A program made the translations under genes and the position numbers. Below, piece by piece: positions 26,801 to 40,200 of a DNA stretch of 64,000 bases (positions are counted from its first letter, which is position 1; each line of letters begins with the position of its first letter). This stretch comes from Acanthornis magna (Eukaryota; Chordata; Aves; Passeriformes; Acanthizidae): contig JAWUZG010000001.1 of the NCBI GenBank assembly GCA_036785705.1, positions 3,472,001 to 3,536,000 on the forward strand. The letters are read 5' to 3'. The notes under the pieces are model-generated. The model saw nothing but the letters and a program-made list of their open reading frames with translations. It ran no database searches and had not been told where the DNA came from.

Positions 26801-29800
26801 TGAAGTACCCTCAATGTCCGCATTTAGCTCCAGAGTGCTACTACTTGTTGCCATCTGCTGCTGCACAGTCGTGGCTTGCAAAATTGTGTTGATTAAAACC
26901 ACACTGTGCCAGTTGTTGTGGCAGTGAGTTCATTACTTTCTGCAATCAAATCCCTTTTCTGCTGTTGTTTAAGCAACACCCCTGTGGACGTAACAGTGGC
27001 TTCGACATTTTCATATTTTAACACAAGGCAAAATATGGAAGGTGGGGAGATTGGTTGTAAAAATATTTTAAAAACCCAGTTTTGGCTTTGCAGGGTGCCT
27101 ATGAAATGTGTACTTAGAGGTCCCCTTGTGTGTTGGTTTTGTGGTCTGAGTAGATATTTTCCTGAAGTCAGAAGGTAGCACAGGAAAGCGCAACAGGTTC
27201 TCTCCTATTTTCTCTTAAATAATTTGCAGCATCTCAAAGTTACTGTAAAATTCTGCCTTTGATTTCCAGGGCTTGGAGGTTTTCCTGTGGGAGTCAAGAG
27301 AAGCCCCTACTACTCACAGCAGGCTGGAATAGCAGCATTTTATGCTCAGGTTTCAAACATCATTATAAAATTACAAGGCTGTGAAGGAGCAGGTTGCAAT
27401 TCCACAACAGAAGAGGAAGGGGCTGAACACATCCCACAGGACAGTTCCCATCTTCTGCCAGCTCAGTTGTTTGCAGGGACGTGCTGTGAATTTATTTAAT
27501 GAAACTACACAGGTTAAAAATAGTTCTCTAAAAAGGAGGTGGGGGAAGGGCAGAAGTACAAAGTACAAGAACTTTTATTTCTTTTCATTCCATAGATGCT
27601 ATAAATCAGCAGAGAAGTCAGTTGCAGTTTTTATTCCCCATTCTGTGTTGCATCGTTAAAAAATCATCAGCCACCACACTGAAATGGTTTGCAAGAGCCA
27701 CTTTGCCAGGAACAATTTCTGTCTGAGAACAATAAAAAATTAGTAGATGCCAGGTTGAGTTCATGTGTCAGTGGTTACTGAATTCGACTTAAGAGCTGTA
27801 AATGGAACCAATCATCATTTCTTAATGAGATATATGAGAACAAAGAATCACAATGCTTGAATAATCTGTCACATCTCTATCAGTGCTGCTTAAGCAATTA
27901 CTCAGTTTGTTCAGTGGTTTGACAGGTAACATGACAATAATCAATTTACAAAGCAGATTAAATGTAAATAGGCAGTGCTTTTTTTCTTTTTATTTTCCCC
28001 ACAGGAGTGCCATTCCTAAAGCCTTATGTTTTTTATCCTTACAATCCCTACCCAGTCATCTGTTTTCAGTGGTACTGCTTGGATGAAGTGCTACATGGCC
28101 CACAGTGACATTATTCACCAGATCATTTGTCTTTAATCCATCTCTGGTCTAATGAGACTGTCATCTGGGCCTTAGTAAAAATGAATGATGCATTGCTCTG
28201 ATGTACAGTGTAAGTATGTTTCTCACTGCTAAGGCTGTATTTTTCCAGGGTTCTTAAGGAAACCCATCCCTTAGCCCTCATTAACGCTTAATGTAAATAT
28301 TTCTGAATATTTCATTCATTTGGCAGCCTGGTACGAGTTCCCTAGGAGCTAAATAACAACCACTGTACACGGAGTTGATACCATCACCTATTTAATACCA
28401 AAGCTTTCATCGTGTTGCAGCAGACTGTGACTGGGATGGTCCCATCCCTGTTTGTAGTGGTGGGAATCTGCAGCAATCACTGGTGACCACAACTGTCACA
28501 AGGGACACCAAATGCCATCTTCAGCAGCAGATGTTCACTGGTCTTACCCTTTTCTTCCATAAGTGAGCCCTCAATACTTCGAATAAAGCTGTGGCACAAA
28601 AGAGATCATTTTTTCACCCCCTATGAAATGCTTTCACCTCCCGTCTTCTCCATGGGGAACTCACAGATTTTTGTTCCCTGCACGAATAACTCCTGGATTG
28701 CCTCAGTCCCTTTGTGCTTTATACAGTCTACAAGATGCCATTGACATACCTGGCTGTGTATCTCATCGTGCTTCTTGTGTTGTCACCAGGTTCTCAACAG
28801 AGATGTCATAACAACTTCTAGGGAATTGTGAGCACTTTTCTTTTTATTTCAGTCAAGGTGACAGGGTTCCAAGAAGCCTTCTAAATATACCAGAGAATTG
28901 TGCTATGGAAGATAATAGTATTTCTTAACTTATCATTGCCATGTGACTCCTATTACTATGATTTTTGAGCAAATCATGTCCTTACAAAATCTGCGATATT
29001 GAAAACTCCTATGCTTATATTTTTGCTACATTTATGGATGACATATGAACTTCCAGTATCTGGCCATTCAGCCTCTGCTCAACATCTTGTATTTTGTGGT
29101 GACTGTTGAAGAATCTGAATATGTCTGTTATTTCCTTATTTATTATTGGTGTTGCTGTAGCATTTAGATTGTGGTTTGTTGGCTAACTGTCAAATACTCA
29201 TGGCTTCATTAAGAAACAGATGTACAGGTCTACACTTTGTTTTTGTAGCTGCACTTTTGACATATTGTAAATGTCCTTAATTGATTTTGTTCAGGATAAT
29301 ACCATCTGCTGGCATCTGTTTCTGCTGTGGCTCTTGCTGAATACTTGTGTGCATCATGGTCTATAAGGACAAATTACAGAGTGTCAAGAAGGTGTTATGT
29401 CCATTTTGTTAAAATAAATGAAAGCACAGTTTGAACATTGGACAACCTAATATCTACATAATTTAATATCTAGATTAATAATGTTTATTCCATAAGCATG
29501 TTTCAGGCAAAAATCGGGCCCTCTGTCCATGTTGGGCTCTCTTAATGTATTGTTGCTATGCCTGCAAATATATCAGAACTTACAGATTGGGAGAAAAGGA
29601 GTCTTTGGGTTTGTATTTGTCTCCCTCTTGATCTTGATCATCCCCCCATGGAGGGATGTGGAATAAACTTCTAGATCTTCCTGAAGCCTTTACACAAAAC
29701 ACTGTCTAACAAATAGTCAAAATAAGTCATGTTAAAATGTCACTTATTGTATCTGTAAGGCTGATGATCTTCTTGTAACCCTTTGACATAGCTAGGTATA

Positions 29801-30138
29801 TTCCGATATGAAGATTTTGGTGGCAAAAGCAATACTGGATACACACTTAGGTGAGAATTCCGCTGAGGATGCAACCAGGAAAATATGTGCTGTCTCCTGA
29901 GAGTCCAGAACAAAATCCTCCTTTTTGAGTAGCCCGCTGTCCTGTTGGATTTAGCCCTCCATATTCCACCCTGTCCTTCTTAATAGGTAGAATCAGTATT
30001 TATGGTGGATTTTATTGCAGTTGCCGTGTCTGTGTCTGAACTGTGAAATGCAATAGAAATTCCATTTCCTGGCCCTCCCTGCCTCTGCTCATGACAAGTG
30101 CAGGCAAGCGTCAACATTATATAGGTCAGGATTTATCT
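23841..30138. other. Intronic DNA with no recognised gene
   Basis: No coding exon, RNA gene or identifiable transposon. The AT-rich interval 26,055-26,165 contains an 18-bp perfect palindrome. The remainder has ordinary bird-intron composition. Confidence 0.55.
26082..26099. repeat. 18-bp perfect AT palindrome
   Basis: ATATTATAT is followed by its exact reverse complement ATATAATAT within a TA-rich stretch (26,055-26,110). This is a cruciform-prone simple sequence. Confidence 0.85.
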
Positions 30139-30215
30139 CTAGTGGCCTAACTCTGCTCCCAATAAAAGTAGTGAGAGTTGGCCTTTGATGTCAATGAGAC
30201 AGCATTTATCCAATT
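30139..30215. repeat. Possible ancient amniote repeat fragment
   Basis: CTCTGCTCCCAATAAAAGTAGTGAGAGTTGGCCTTTGATGTCAATGAG resembles a dispersed amniote module ('ctgctcccattgaagtcaatgggagttttgcc...'). It lies about 500 bases before a clearer MIR-like copy. The call is tentative. Confidence 0.45.
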
Positions 30216-30708
30216 TTGAGATGCTTATGACCCCTTTAGCGCTCCACACCACACACATGCAGTGGTGACAGGGAGAAGCAGGGTCATGCTGAGAAATGAG
30301 AGTCCTCCAAATACCACTGAAGACAGAGAGAGTGGTGTCCTCAGTGTTTCGGTAGAAGTGGGTCACCAGTCTGAAATACTTGTGTCCCAGCAGGGCTGGA
30401 TTGTCCTTGAACTGGAATAGTCTCTGCTGCATATGGGCAGGATTCAGGTGAAAACTGAATTACAGAGAGCCTTCATGGCTGAGCATGTGTCTTAGAGCCC
30501 ACATGAAAGTAATAGCAAAAGAACAGGTTCTCCTTTTATTTTGCCATTCAGTTTCTTTGACCCAGTGTTCCAACTGTTGCTGTTCTTCCACTATTGACAC
30601 CTGCAGGACTGGTGCTCCCATGCTGGTACCTGCTCAGGAGTCAGACTTCGTGAAGTCATGAGCTTTGGAGATGCTGGGGACTAATGGTGGTGACATGCAT
30701 TGGGTTGA

Positions 30709-30905
30709 AGAGCACTAGATAACAATTTGGGAGACTTGGGTTATGTTTCTGACTGTGGCCTTTTTTTATGACCTTGGAGAAGTTGCAGCACCTCACTGGC
30801 CTGGTTTCCCCATCTGTCAAACAGCTCCCGACCTACTTTGGAACTCACTTTGAGATCTAACTCATTAAAGCTTGCTATGTGAGATGTTCAGAGTGTACTG
30901 TGCAA
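30709..30905 (+). repeat. MIR-like SINE (near full length, decayed)
   Basis: The order of motifs matches MIR. AGCACTAGA (30,711) is followed by GGGAGACTTGGGTTATGTTTCTGACTGTGGCC, then TATGACCTTGGAGAAGTTGCAGCACCTCACTGGCCTGGTTTCCCCATCTGTCAAA (30,767-30,820), and then an ACTCATTAAAGCTTGCTATGTGAGATGTTCAGAGTG tail. The central 'gaccttgg..aagt....cctcagtttccccatctgtaaaa' core is the diagnostic part. Confidence 0.7.
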
Positions 30906-33900
30906 GGTGTTGTTTTTGTCATGGTAATGTGGTAAGAATCTCCCCTGTTGTATCCAAGTATGTTGGGAGCTCCGCTGCAATGCTCGTGTTTTGCAGATGA
31001 TGCTTTGTGGGGAGCACAAAGCCAGAATCTGATCCCATTCCTAAAAATGCCACTCCAAAAAGAGGTGGACAGCCCCACCTCAAAAACACTAGAAAAGGGA
31101 CATGAGAGTAAACCCAACCGAAATGCATTTTGTTTTCTGAAACTGCTCCTGTCTTCCAGCGTGCTGGGAGCCCCAGCGAGGCAGAAAGACCTTCCAGAAA
31201 TCTCTGAGCACTCAGCACCAGCCAGTGATGGGTTTTCCAGATTCATCAGTGGATGGACATTAGGGAGACAACTGTAAGAAACTGTAAAGCTGTGAGGCAG
31301 TTTTCCCCTCCTGTGCAGTCCGTGTTATAAGTGGGAGTCAGAAAACAGCAGCCGTGTTAGCATCACGCTGCCAAGAGAGTGGGATTTGCAGAGCAGGATA
31401 AGGATTTGTGCTGCCCTGAAGAGCTCTCCAATGATAAGACAAAGTGGTCTTGCCTTGAAGACACATCTGTAGCATTAGTGATGTGTTATCTGCTAATTAT
31501 ATTTTTTAATGTCTCACAATGTTTGTGGCTCTTGAAAATCAGTTCAGCAACTAAAGCCAGCACAGTGAGTGGCTACAGTGCCCCTGAAGTGATAAGCTGT
31601 TTGAAATACCTTCAAAAAAACAATGAAAACAATTGGAGAAATGTCTTCATTTCCATGTCTTCTTTGGGGAAAAGAATTGTACCTGTGAGATGCAAGAGGA
31701 ATAGAGTTGTGTTTCCAGTCACTGCAGCAGTACTGTTTTAAAAAGCCTTTTTGTAGGCACAGTGCATTCAGGTTTTTTCTCTGATTCTGGAAAAAAGTAA
31801 AGTTCATGCATAAATTGGCATGCAGGCTTTCATTTAAGCTGTGTGATTTAGATCTGCTGGTGAAGGCTGCTGCTGTAGAGCATTTGGCATTCATCAGAAA
31901 AATCTCCAAGTCTAAACAGTTTTATTATGCAAAGTTATATAGTTGGAAGGTAAAACACTCTGTCTTTTTCCACTTTGATGAAGCAGGCTAGATGATGGAT
32001 GTCCCATCAAATGTCTCATAAACTTGCAGGGAAGGTGAATAGCTGTAGGTCTCGCTGTTCAACCTATGGCTGCTCTAAGCCCTAAGGGAAAGGATGCTTA
32101 GCTGGGCTGTGGGTAGGAGAGCAGCTGTGGGTTCTCAAATAATGTGTTAGAAAACCATTGGCATCTTCATGAATTAGGATCCCAATAACTGGATATTTCC
32201 ATTCAGATTTTATTAGCACAGCTTTATACTTTTTGCAAGATACTCCTACTAACAAAGCTTGCAGTGCCTGTGCTTTACATGTGTAGAGATTTTCCTGAAG
32301 CGAATTTTCCTAAGTGACTTAGGGAAATTCATCGTTCACTAAAACATTTATTAAAGCTTCACCCTGTTTAGTATGTGATTACTTAGCTCATTCATATTGC
32401 CATGTGTTCACTCCAAAGTCTTATTAGAGGTGTGAAATCAAAGAGAGTTCAGCAGCAGCCAAAATATTAAGCCCTTAATGTCTTTTTTGCTAGGTGTGGA
32501 CTGCTGAAAGGTGACCAAGAGGGGTTCTCCTGAGTGACTGTCCTCTGTATTTCTGTACATCTCTACATAATGCCAAAGATCAAGTTTGCTAATCCCACCC
32601 AGTTCTCATCGCAGCAGCCAAAAAAAGCCCTTGGTTTTGGGAGGGAGACCTCTCTATCCACTGCAGCTGAGGAGGGTGGGAGCTGTGGGTCAGACCTCAG
32701 CCCTCCTGGAACACTGATGCCAGCAGGAGCCTGATGCCAGTGGGAATCACCACCTGGATGGGGCAGCCTGAGCTGGGCAGAAGCAGCTGCAGCTGGTGGG
32801 GTCCTGGCCTTGGTGTCCTGCACCCACCCAGCACCAGTTAGAGCCCTGCTAAGCCATTTTGTAAAACATCCCTGCAGGAGTATCTTGGCAGGGTGAGAGG
32901 GAAAAAGCTATTTAGTTCAGCACACTGTTGGTGCACCATAAATATTTTCCTCAATTCCATAAAAACTGCAATAAGGGAACACCAGCCTTCATGAAACGCC
33001 CTTTAAAATACAGTAAGAAAACTCAGTATATTAATAGGTTCCTATTTATTCAGCCAAACCTTTAAAATAAGCTGTGAGTGCTTAGAAAAGTAACTTTCTT
33101 CATCAGAGGCAAAGGAATTGTGTTGTTTTTTATTTTGGATAGCTTTAGTTTTTCTGGGAAGAAGACTGTGGCAGAAAGAATAACCCAAGGCAATAATTTG
33201 GGCCTTGAACAAAACCAATTTCTTGCATGTAATTTGGGTTTGTTGTCCTCTGAGGCTGTGCTTTACGTGGACAGTATAAAATTTGGCAGTCTTTCAAAGT
33301 CTTGAGGGAATACAAGAAAGGACTCATTATCCCTTCACCTTGTGCATTGCAGGATCTGCAGAGATTGTAGGAAGTACGGCTGTTTCCCAGGAATTGCCGG
33401 TTCCTTTGGAGGCAGTAAAGAGGCTGGGTGGGATTCACTGACCCTGCAGGGGTTGAGTGTATTTGCCTAAATTCTGGAATTCATTGTAATTTGTTGCGGC
33501 AGTCTGGCTTGTGCAGAATTGGGTCCCAGGGATGGGTTGGGGAGAGCAGCTTCTTCTTTGTTGCCTGGATCCAGTCCTTTTACTGCATGTAAGATCTTCC
33601 ATTAAATAATGTTGTCAAAAGTCAAAATTATTTTGCTTGGGTCTAATTTTATTCTCTCCACTTGTGGCTTCATTTGCCAGATACTAAATTGTCTTTGGAA
33701 ACTTGAGACAACCTTTGTCAGCCCTCTGAAGTGGCACTGTTTTCTTTCCCTGGTTTTGGCACAAATAAGACATTATTTTAATATTGATCATTTATAAATG
33801 AGCTCTTGCAAAAAGATAGTAAAACACACCCCCACTTGTACCACTTGGGCTCTATTGTGAAAATTTCATATTGGGTTTATAACCTGGAACACGTGTGACC

Positions 33901-34748
33901 CATTGGTTCTGCAAAAGCAGCATCCACAATAATTAAACATTAACTACGTTTGCTTGAAAAGAGCTGTCATCATTACTCTTTGCACTTGTGATACTGTTTT
34001 TGTATGGATACTGATTATAAGCTTTTAAAGCACTTGCCTACTCTTTAGCTCAGCTGGTATTTACACTGAAAGGTGATTTGAATCCTGCGATTTCATGTCT
34101 GTGCGGCCACTCTGCTTGAAATTACTTCTGGGTCATTACTCAAAAACCAGGAATTTTTTATGCTTCTGTGTAAGCGGGTGATGGAAGAGCCTGTTTTCTG
34201 CCTTCAGATGGTAAAATCAGCAAGATCAGAGACTCAGCTGGCCCTGCACGACTTGGGATGGGTGTTTCCTTAGGGAAATGTGGGTTGTTGGCAGCAGTGT
34301 AGGTGGGTGGGAAATGGAAACTCCAGCTCCATAGCTGGGCATGCCTCAGCCCCATTTTGTCTGAGCCCTCCTCCAGCTGGAAAAATCTTCCTGTCTGTGC
34401 AGGGAGAGAATGGTCAAGCACAGGAGCAATGGCTGGTTTTGAGCACTGGGTGCCCCATTGGCTTTGAAGTTGCGTTATTGTTGTCCTTTTCTGCATGAAG
34501 CCTCACCGCACCAGTGTTATGCTGTGTGGGGTTTGTGGAGAGGGTGCCAGACGGTGAGAATACACAAGAATTGGAAAAACTAACCTCAAATCCCCCAGCT
34601 CTAGCCAAGTAAAATTGGAGGGGGTTTAGGGGAGTGGGGCAAGTATGAGTCATAGCTGGATGGGCTGAGTTTAAAATGCTTTGCAGGTGGTTTTAAAGGA
34701 AAATCGCTGCACAAAATGGTTTTGTGACCTGAAAAATGGTGAAAACAA

Positions 34749-34750
<2 letters not shown>

Positions 34751-34780
<30 letters not shown>

Positions 34781-34866
34781 CTTAAAAGGGGGGAGGAAGA
34801 GGGATAAAAGGGAAAAGAGGAAGAAGAGAAAAAAGAAAATAATTTAAAAAAAAAAAGACAAGAAAG
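34751..34866. repeat. (TAA)8 microsatellite followed by a purine tract
   Basis: Eight TAA units (34,751-34,774) run into an A-run, and then about 90 bases of nearly pure A/G on the + strand (GGGGGGAGGAAGAGGG and similar). This is a simple-sequence cluster. Confidence 0.9.
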
Positions 34867-36580
34867 AAGCTTGACCATTCTTGGATTACAGAAAAGTGAG
34901 AAGTACTGATCAGCATCCTCATTTCCAGGGCTGTGCAAGCTCTGGCTGTGTCGTTAGATGGTTTCCAGTTCAGGGCTGGCCAGTGTCCAGCTGGCGTGGG
35001 GCACAGGCGGGAGATCTCCGTCTGTCTGCGAAACGCTGCGGAGATGCACTGTGCGCCAGCCGAGCGAAAACTCCTCTCTTTACAACTCAGCCTGCTCTTT
35101 GAACAAGGAAAAATAATAATTCTGAAAGACTAGAGGAGAAGTCTTGCCATCACACGGAGTTTGAACGCTGTAGCAGTGGTTGTGGTTGTGGATCCAAGGC
35201 TCCTTCTCCCCATAGCCCGAAGTTGGCACCCCCGGGGTGAGGTTTAATTCCTGTAATGTGGGGTTGGGGAGTAGGGACAGCTCAGACTTGTCTGTCTTTA
35301 AGCAGTGGCAGCTGAAACAAAGAAATGAAGTTGTTTTCCAGATTCAGCAGTAACTAGCGAGTGCTTTCCATACCTTCTGCTCCCCTGTCTGAGTAGGAGA
35401 ATTTCCTTTATCTCAGGGGGACTCGCACCACGCAAGTGTCAGACTGCGTATCCTGGGGAATGTGCAGTGGCAGGGTCCAAAGAAGAGGCAGTTGGTTGAA
35501 TGAATCCAGTAAATCTTCTGTAACATTTAATGAGAGAGACTTGAAGAGACAAACTGTGCAGAGAGGATGGGATTGGAGGCTGCAGAATCCATCCTGCTCC
35601 AGAGTCTCCTGCAGTTAGTGAGTGACATGGGAGCAGGACAGGATCTAGGACTGATCCTGCGTGTCAGTCTTTATAAAAAACACTAACTGAGCCATTTTCA
35701 CTATCCCTCAGTGCTTGCCTCTTGCCATACTTTGTATTTCTTCCCCACACAGCTGTGCTGAGCTGCTGTGGGTCGTGGCCCAGCGCTCAGCCCTGCTTTG
35801 CCGTGTGGATCTCCTTGAGCGGGAGGCAGCCCTGGAAGGGCCATGGCCTCTCTCGGCTGCAGGCAACCACAAGTGTGCTGGCTTTCCAAGGTTTTGATTT
35901 CCAACCTGGCTGGCAGCAGCAGGGATTGAATTATCTGAATTATCTTCTCGGAGCGAAGGCGTTTGTGCCCTGGCCACGGCGCTGGGAACAGCTGTGACGC
36001 CTGACCCCAGGACAACTTCACTCCAGTGCCTGTGCTAGAAGTCAGATCTGGTTCATCTGGATCTGGCTCTAGGCTCAGTTTAATTAATCTTTTCTTCAAA
36101 GCAGATTAAATTGATTGCTTTGGAAAAAAAAAAAGTAAATTGTCTTTGCATCTTTTTTTTTTCAGTAGCCAGCTGTGAAAGAAGAGAAATTAGGTAGATT
36201 CAGATGGTTTTCTCTATAAAAGCTTTATTCAAAAAAATCCAGTCTATTGAGTATGAATTAGGAAGTTGTGACATAGACTGTCCCCATATTTTTAATTATT
36301 CTAGAATGTCATGTTCTGCAAAAGGGGAAGCAATGATAGAAATAAAAATTTACTTTACAGCCCAGTAAGTGAAGATGACTACAGCTCAGAACCCCTCGGT
36401 CCTCTCCCTGGAAGGCCCTGAACACACCAAATATAACAAGTTAAAGCACTGCTGTTTCCATTTGGGACGTGTGTACACATGCTGTCTGCTGTGCCAAGAA
36501 TATCCACTGCACCTGGGATATGATGGATTTACTACACTTGTCTGGAGCTGAGGTTTCACATGCTGGATGAAACTGTACAA

Positions 36581-36597
36581 TTTTTTTTTTTTTTTTT
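36581..36597. repeat. T17 homopolymer
   Basis: Seventeen uninterrupted T on +, with no recognisable retrocopy beside it. Confidence 0.95.
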
Positions 36598-37124
36598 AGT
36601 GGATGCATGTGAGCAGCATGCATTGAGTTCATTCTGACCAGTACTTCTGAGGTTTTGTATGTCCCAAAATTCTTGAACAAATTGCCAGCTCTCTTTTCTT
36701 GCACGGAGACAAAATTTCCAGACAGAAAAGATCACTGGAGCAGTGATCAGTGAATTTGGTCGGGGTTCCTCTCGGCCGCGTAACTGCAGGAATTGGAGTT
36801 TGGCTTTGCCCACGTCTTCAGCTAATGCACTGCCCTGCTCTTTCAGCCTGGGTGTTCAGAGATTTGCTTTTTCATGTCGTACCCTCCCCCTTAAGGTTTT
36901 TAGGTGGGTTTGAGTCTGAAGGATACGTTTTCCAAGTGCTGGCTGAAAGGTGTTCCCCTCCCCTGTCCTCTCAGACCATGGGCTGACTGCAGAAGTCACC
37001 TGCCGCAATGGGAATACAGATGTGTTACAGGGGTGCTCTCCCATCCTGAGGAGCTGGCAAAGGGCAGCTTTTCCTGCAGGGCTGCTCCATCTCTTGCTGC
37101 ATGTGTGGGCCCAGTGCAGTGGGC

Positions 37125-37258
37125 TCACAGAACCACAGAATCACAGAAAGGTTTGTGTTGGAAGGGACCTCAGAGATCATCCAGCCCAACAGCCCTGCTG
37201 TGAGCAGGGCCACCTTCCGCCAGACCACGTTGCTCCAAGCCCAATCCAACCTACAAAG
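37125..37258 (-). mobile_element. CR1 LINE 3' end, strongly 5'-truncated
   Basis: On + it begins TCACAGAACCACAGAATCACAGAAAGG, the reverse complement of tandem CR1 terminal octamers. It continues TTGGAAGGGACCTCAGAGATCATCCAGCCCAACAGCCC (around 37,158-37,195), then GAGCAGGGCCACCTTCCGCCAGACCACGTTGCTCCAAGCCCAATCCAACC. This is a classic avian CR1 3' UTR and relatively well preserved, so likely younger than the other copies here. Confidence 0.95.
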
Positions 37259-40200
37259 AATCACGAAGGACTTTGGGATGCTTTGAGAGCTTTTACTCGC
37301 CATTCAGTGGTGTTTTCTTCACCCAGCACATGCAGGCTTTGCACAAGCATCTCCCAAACTTGCACAGTGTGAGGGTTAATCCTTCCCTACTAGAGATCAG
37401 CAGCACTTGGGACCTCCCAGGGCTACCCCCAAACCTCCCTGGGGAAGAGAACACACCCAGGGTCAACCTGAGGTTTGTGAGAGCTAAAGATAAAAGCTCA
37501 CAAGTTCACAGTGGAAAAAGGACTTCTCGTATGACTAAGGACTGTCTGCTGCCCACAGTTTTCTCCACGATGACTGGAGGGTGGCTAATTCAGGGCAGAG
37601 ATGGAGGAGGAGACGAGGGGGAATGTAGGAACGAGAGCTGGGACCATGACATCATTGTATTTTCTTTCCTGGTGTTGCTTAGAGCATGTGGCTATGTTTA
37701 TCTGAAAACCTCATCCCCGCCTATGTAATTTGAGCTCAGTTTTAGGGATTTAGTGTGTTTTGGAAACCACATATTAAGAATACAATTTGTCTATGTAATC
37801 TTTTCCTATTTTGTGGGACACAGATGAAAATGTCAGCATAGGAGTTTTATGTTGAGGGAAAAATTCAAGTTAACATAACTATCTGTAAATCCTGGTGGAA
37901 AGTCCTTTTTATCAGCAATGCAGAAATACCAACTAAGAGGGCTTGCCCTTACACTTTTAAAGTTCCAGACCTGCATGGGTCCCAAGGAATTTCAATCTCC
38001 CATTTGATTTGGAAGGGATTTTATGAGCATAAGAGTCTCTGCTCAGTTTTTCAGGCACATGTTGGAGGCTCAGCTGTTCCCTGTGCTGAAGTGTGACTTT
38101 TCAGATTGTGTTAAAATGACCAAAGAGATAATAATGGGGATGTTGAATTTAGACTTGGCTGGGAAACACTTCTGAGGAGCACTGGGAGCTGTGCACCACA
38201 GGGTTTGCTGCTGCACAAGGTGCAATTCTTCCTTGGGCTGCACAGGCATAACTTTGGCTCATTTCTGAAGCACAGGCATCTCATCTCACTGCAGCTTACT
38301 GACTTCAATGGAGTTTATTCTTTTAATTTTTACAACGGTGTAAGGGAGAGCTGAGTTTGGCTGGAAGCCACGACAGTGCTGCGTTGGCAGATGGAGCGAG
38401 AGAAATGTGCAGAATCAAACCCATTGCAGGGAAGGTTCAAACTTTGCGATACCCAAACCCTCGTTTGCCAGTCCAGGTTTCTTGTTTTCCAGCGTGACTA
38501 GAAGGGAGCCATCCCTGCCCAGCATGGACTCAACATGCAAGGCCACACCTAGAAATGAAGAGCCTGGGGGCTTATTCCCAATTCCTGTTCTTGTTTTCCT
38601 ACCAGCCCTTTCTCCATGCTGAACTCTGCCTGTTGATAAGATACCCTGAGCTGTCAAGCGCTTCTTGATGAGATCCATGCTTGCCCTATGCAGGGTGATA
38701 AGGACCAAACAGAAGGAATGGGCAAAGCTGTCATTCCTGTGCAGAAGGCCAGCATGTGGCCCCTGGCCCGTGGTGACACTTTCTGACTCCAGCAGTGGAG
38801 ACAGCAGTCTGGGCTTTCAGAGGAACAGTAGTCCGTGGCAAGAAAAGATTTTTTTTTCCCTGGTACCATCCTCCTAAACTTCCCCATTTAAACACAAATC
38901 AAGGAGGTTTAAAGAGGTGAGAAAGTGTGAAGTTTTGTTTGTAGCTGTAGTAGGAAGAAAGATGTATGTGGATGCATGAGCAAGGGAGATGGGGGAAGGT
39001 GAGGACGTGACCACGCACATAATTTCCTAATAATTAATTATGCTATTAATATATTAATTTCATTGCCACAGCATTGTCTCTTGTCTTTCCTTGCTGCTGG
39101 CAGTGGCCTGGCCTCCACCAGGCGCTGTCGAGTGAGGCAAGGAAGCAGTTGTGTAGGGTGTGATTGTTCCCCATTACACCTTACTGCTGGCCCTTTTTGA
39201 TTTCTTACGCTTCAAAGCCTGGCATAAGCCCTGAATGTGACCTTTAAAATACATTCAAAAGATGTTTAATCATTTTCTGTAACTCTGCTTAGTCTTGTTA
39301 TCTGTATAAATGCCCAGTAATATCATAGAGTACTATAATTTTGTACATATATTTAATTATTTCCTGCTTTATATTTGATCTGATGAATTTTAATCCAGCA
39401 GATGCTGTTAGCTGATCACTGTTTTGGGCTTGGATGTGATCTCCCTATCTTACTGCAAGTACAGTGTGTTTATTCTCACTGAACACTTTGTAATCCATTC
39501 GTACATGTACAACACAGATGTGCTTTTTGGGTGCATGGCATGTGGAGAGCAAGGGGAGGCACCTGTAATAGTGGGCCTTAGCTGCTGTGTTTAACTGGTG
39601 GCCTTGCACTTGGAAGAGATTTCCTTCATTTGGCAGTCTTTGCTCTCTCCTACCGTTCCAATTTGTTTTCAACACAGCCTGAATGTAATTGAATGGCTTC
39701 TTTTATTTCGATGTAAAAAAATGTCTGGTTTACATGCCTCCTGAGGATTAGGCAGTGAATTAAAAGCAAGTGGTTTTAGAGAATCACAAATAATGCTTTA
39801 ACCTCCCTCCCCACTGAAACCAATGAATGATTCTCTAAATAAACAGATTTTCTTTTGTATATGTTGGGCTGGATGAGACAAGAGTCTTACCCCCAGCTGG
39901 CCCCTCCAGCCCGTGGCTGAACCCCAGTGGCATGTGAAAGTTACGGTGTGTTTACCAGAGTTCATCCTCTCTAGTAATAGGGAGCTGCTGCATTTCTTCG
40001 CACATGGGTTGCCCAGTCATTGGGGGCGGTTTTATTTTAAGTTTCGTAAAGAGTTTAGAGCAGGAGTGTTCCTCCCTGGCTCTTTGACTATTTTTAGTTA
40101 ATCTCAGTGACTTCCCTCCAGCTCTGCTCCCCTTAATGCAGCTTATACTAAGAGGCAGAGACAGTCACTGGGGACGTTAATGACTTGTCTGTTGAGGTCT

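Larger units (their letters stand above)
30906..37124. other. Intronic DNA with no recognised gene
   Basis: No exon recognised. Simple sequences occur at 34,751-34,866. The GC-richer patches near 32,640-32,830 and 35,700-35,990 are short, lack CpG clustering like that at 15 kb, and carry no recognisable protein. Confidence 0.55.

Noticed and set aside
30875..31277. Overlapping open frames of 99-123 codons on both strands as a possible coding exon.
   Set aside because: There is no domain, no homologue I recognise and no conserved splice framework; both strands are open at once, which argues for composition and chance.
31379..31741. A 120-codon + strand frame.
   Set aside because: It has no recognisable family or signal, it lies within the intron, and the antisense strand is also open over much of it.
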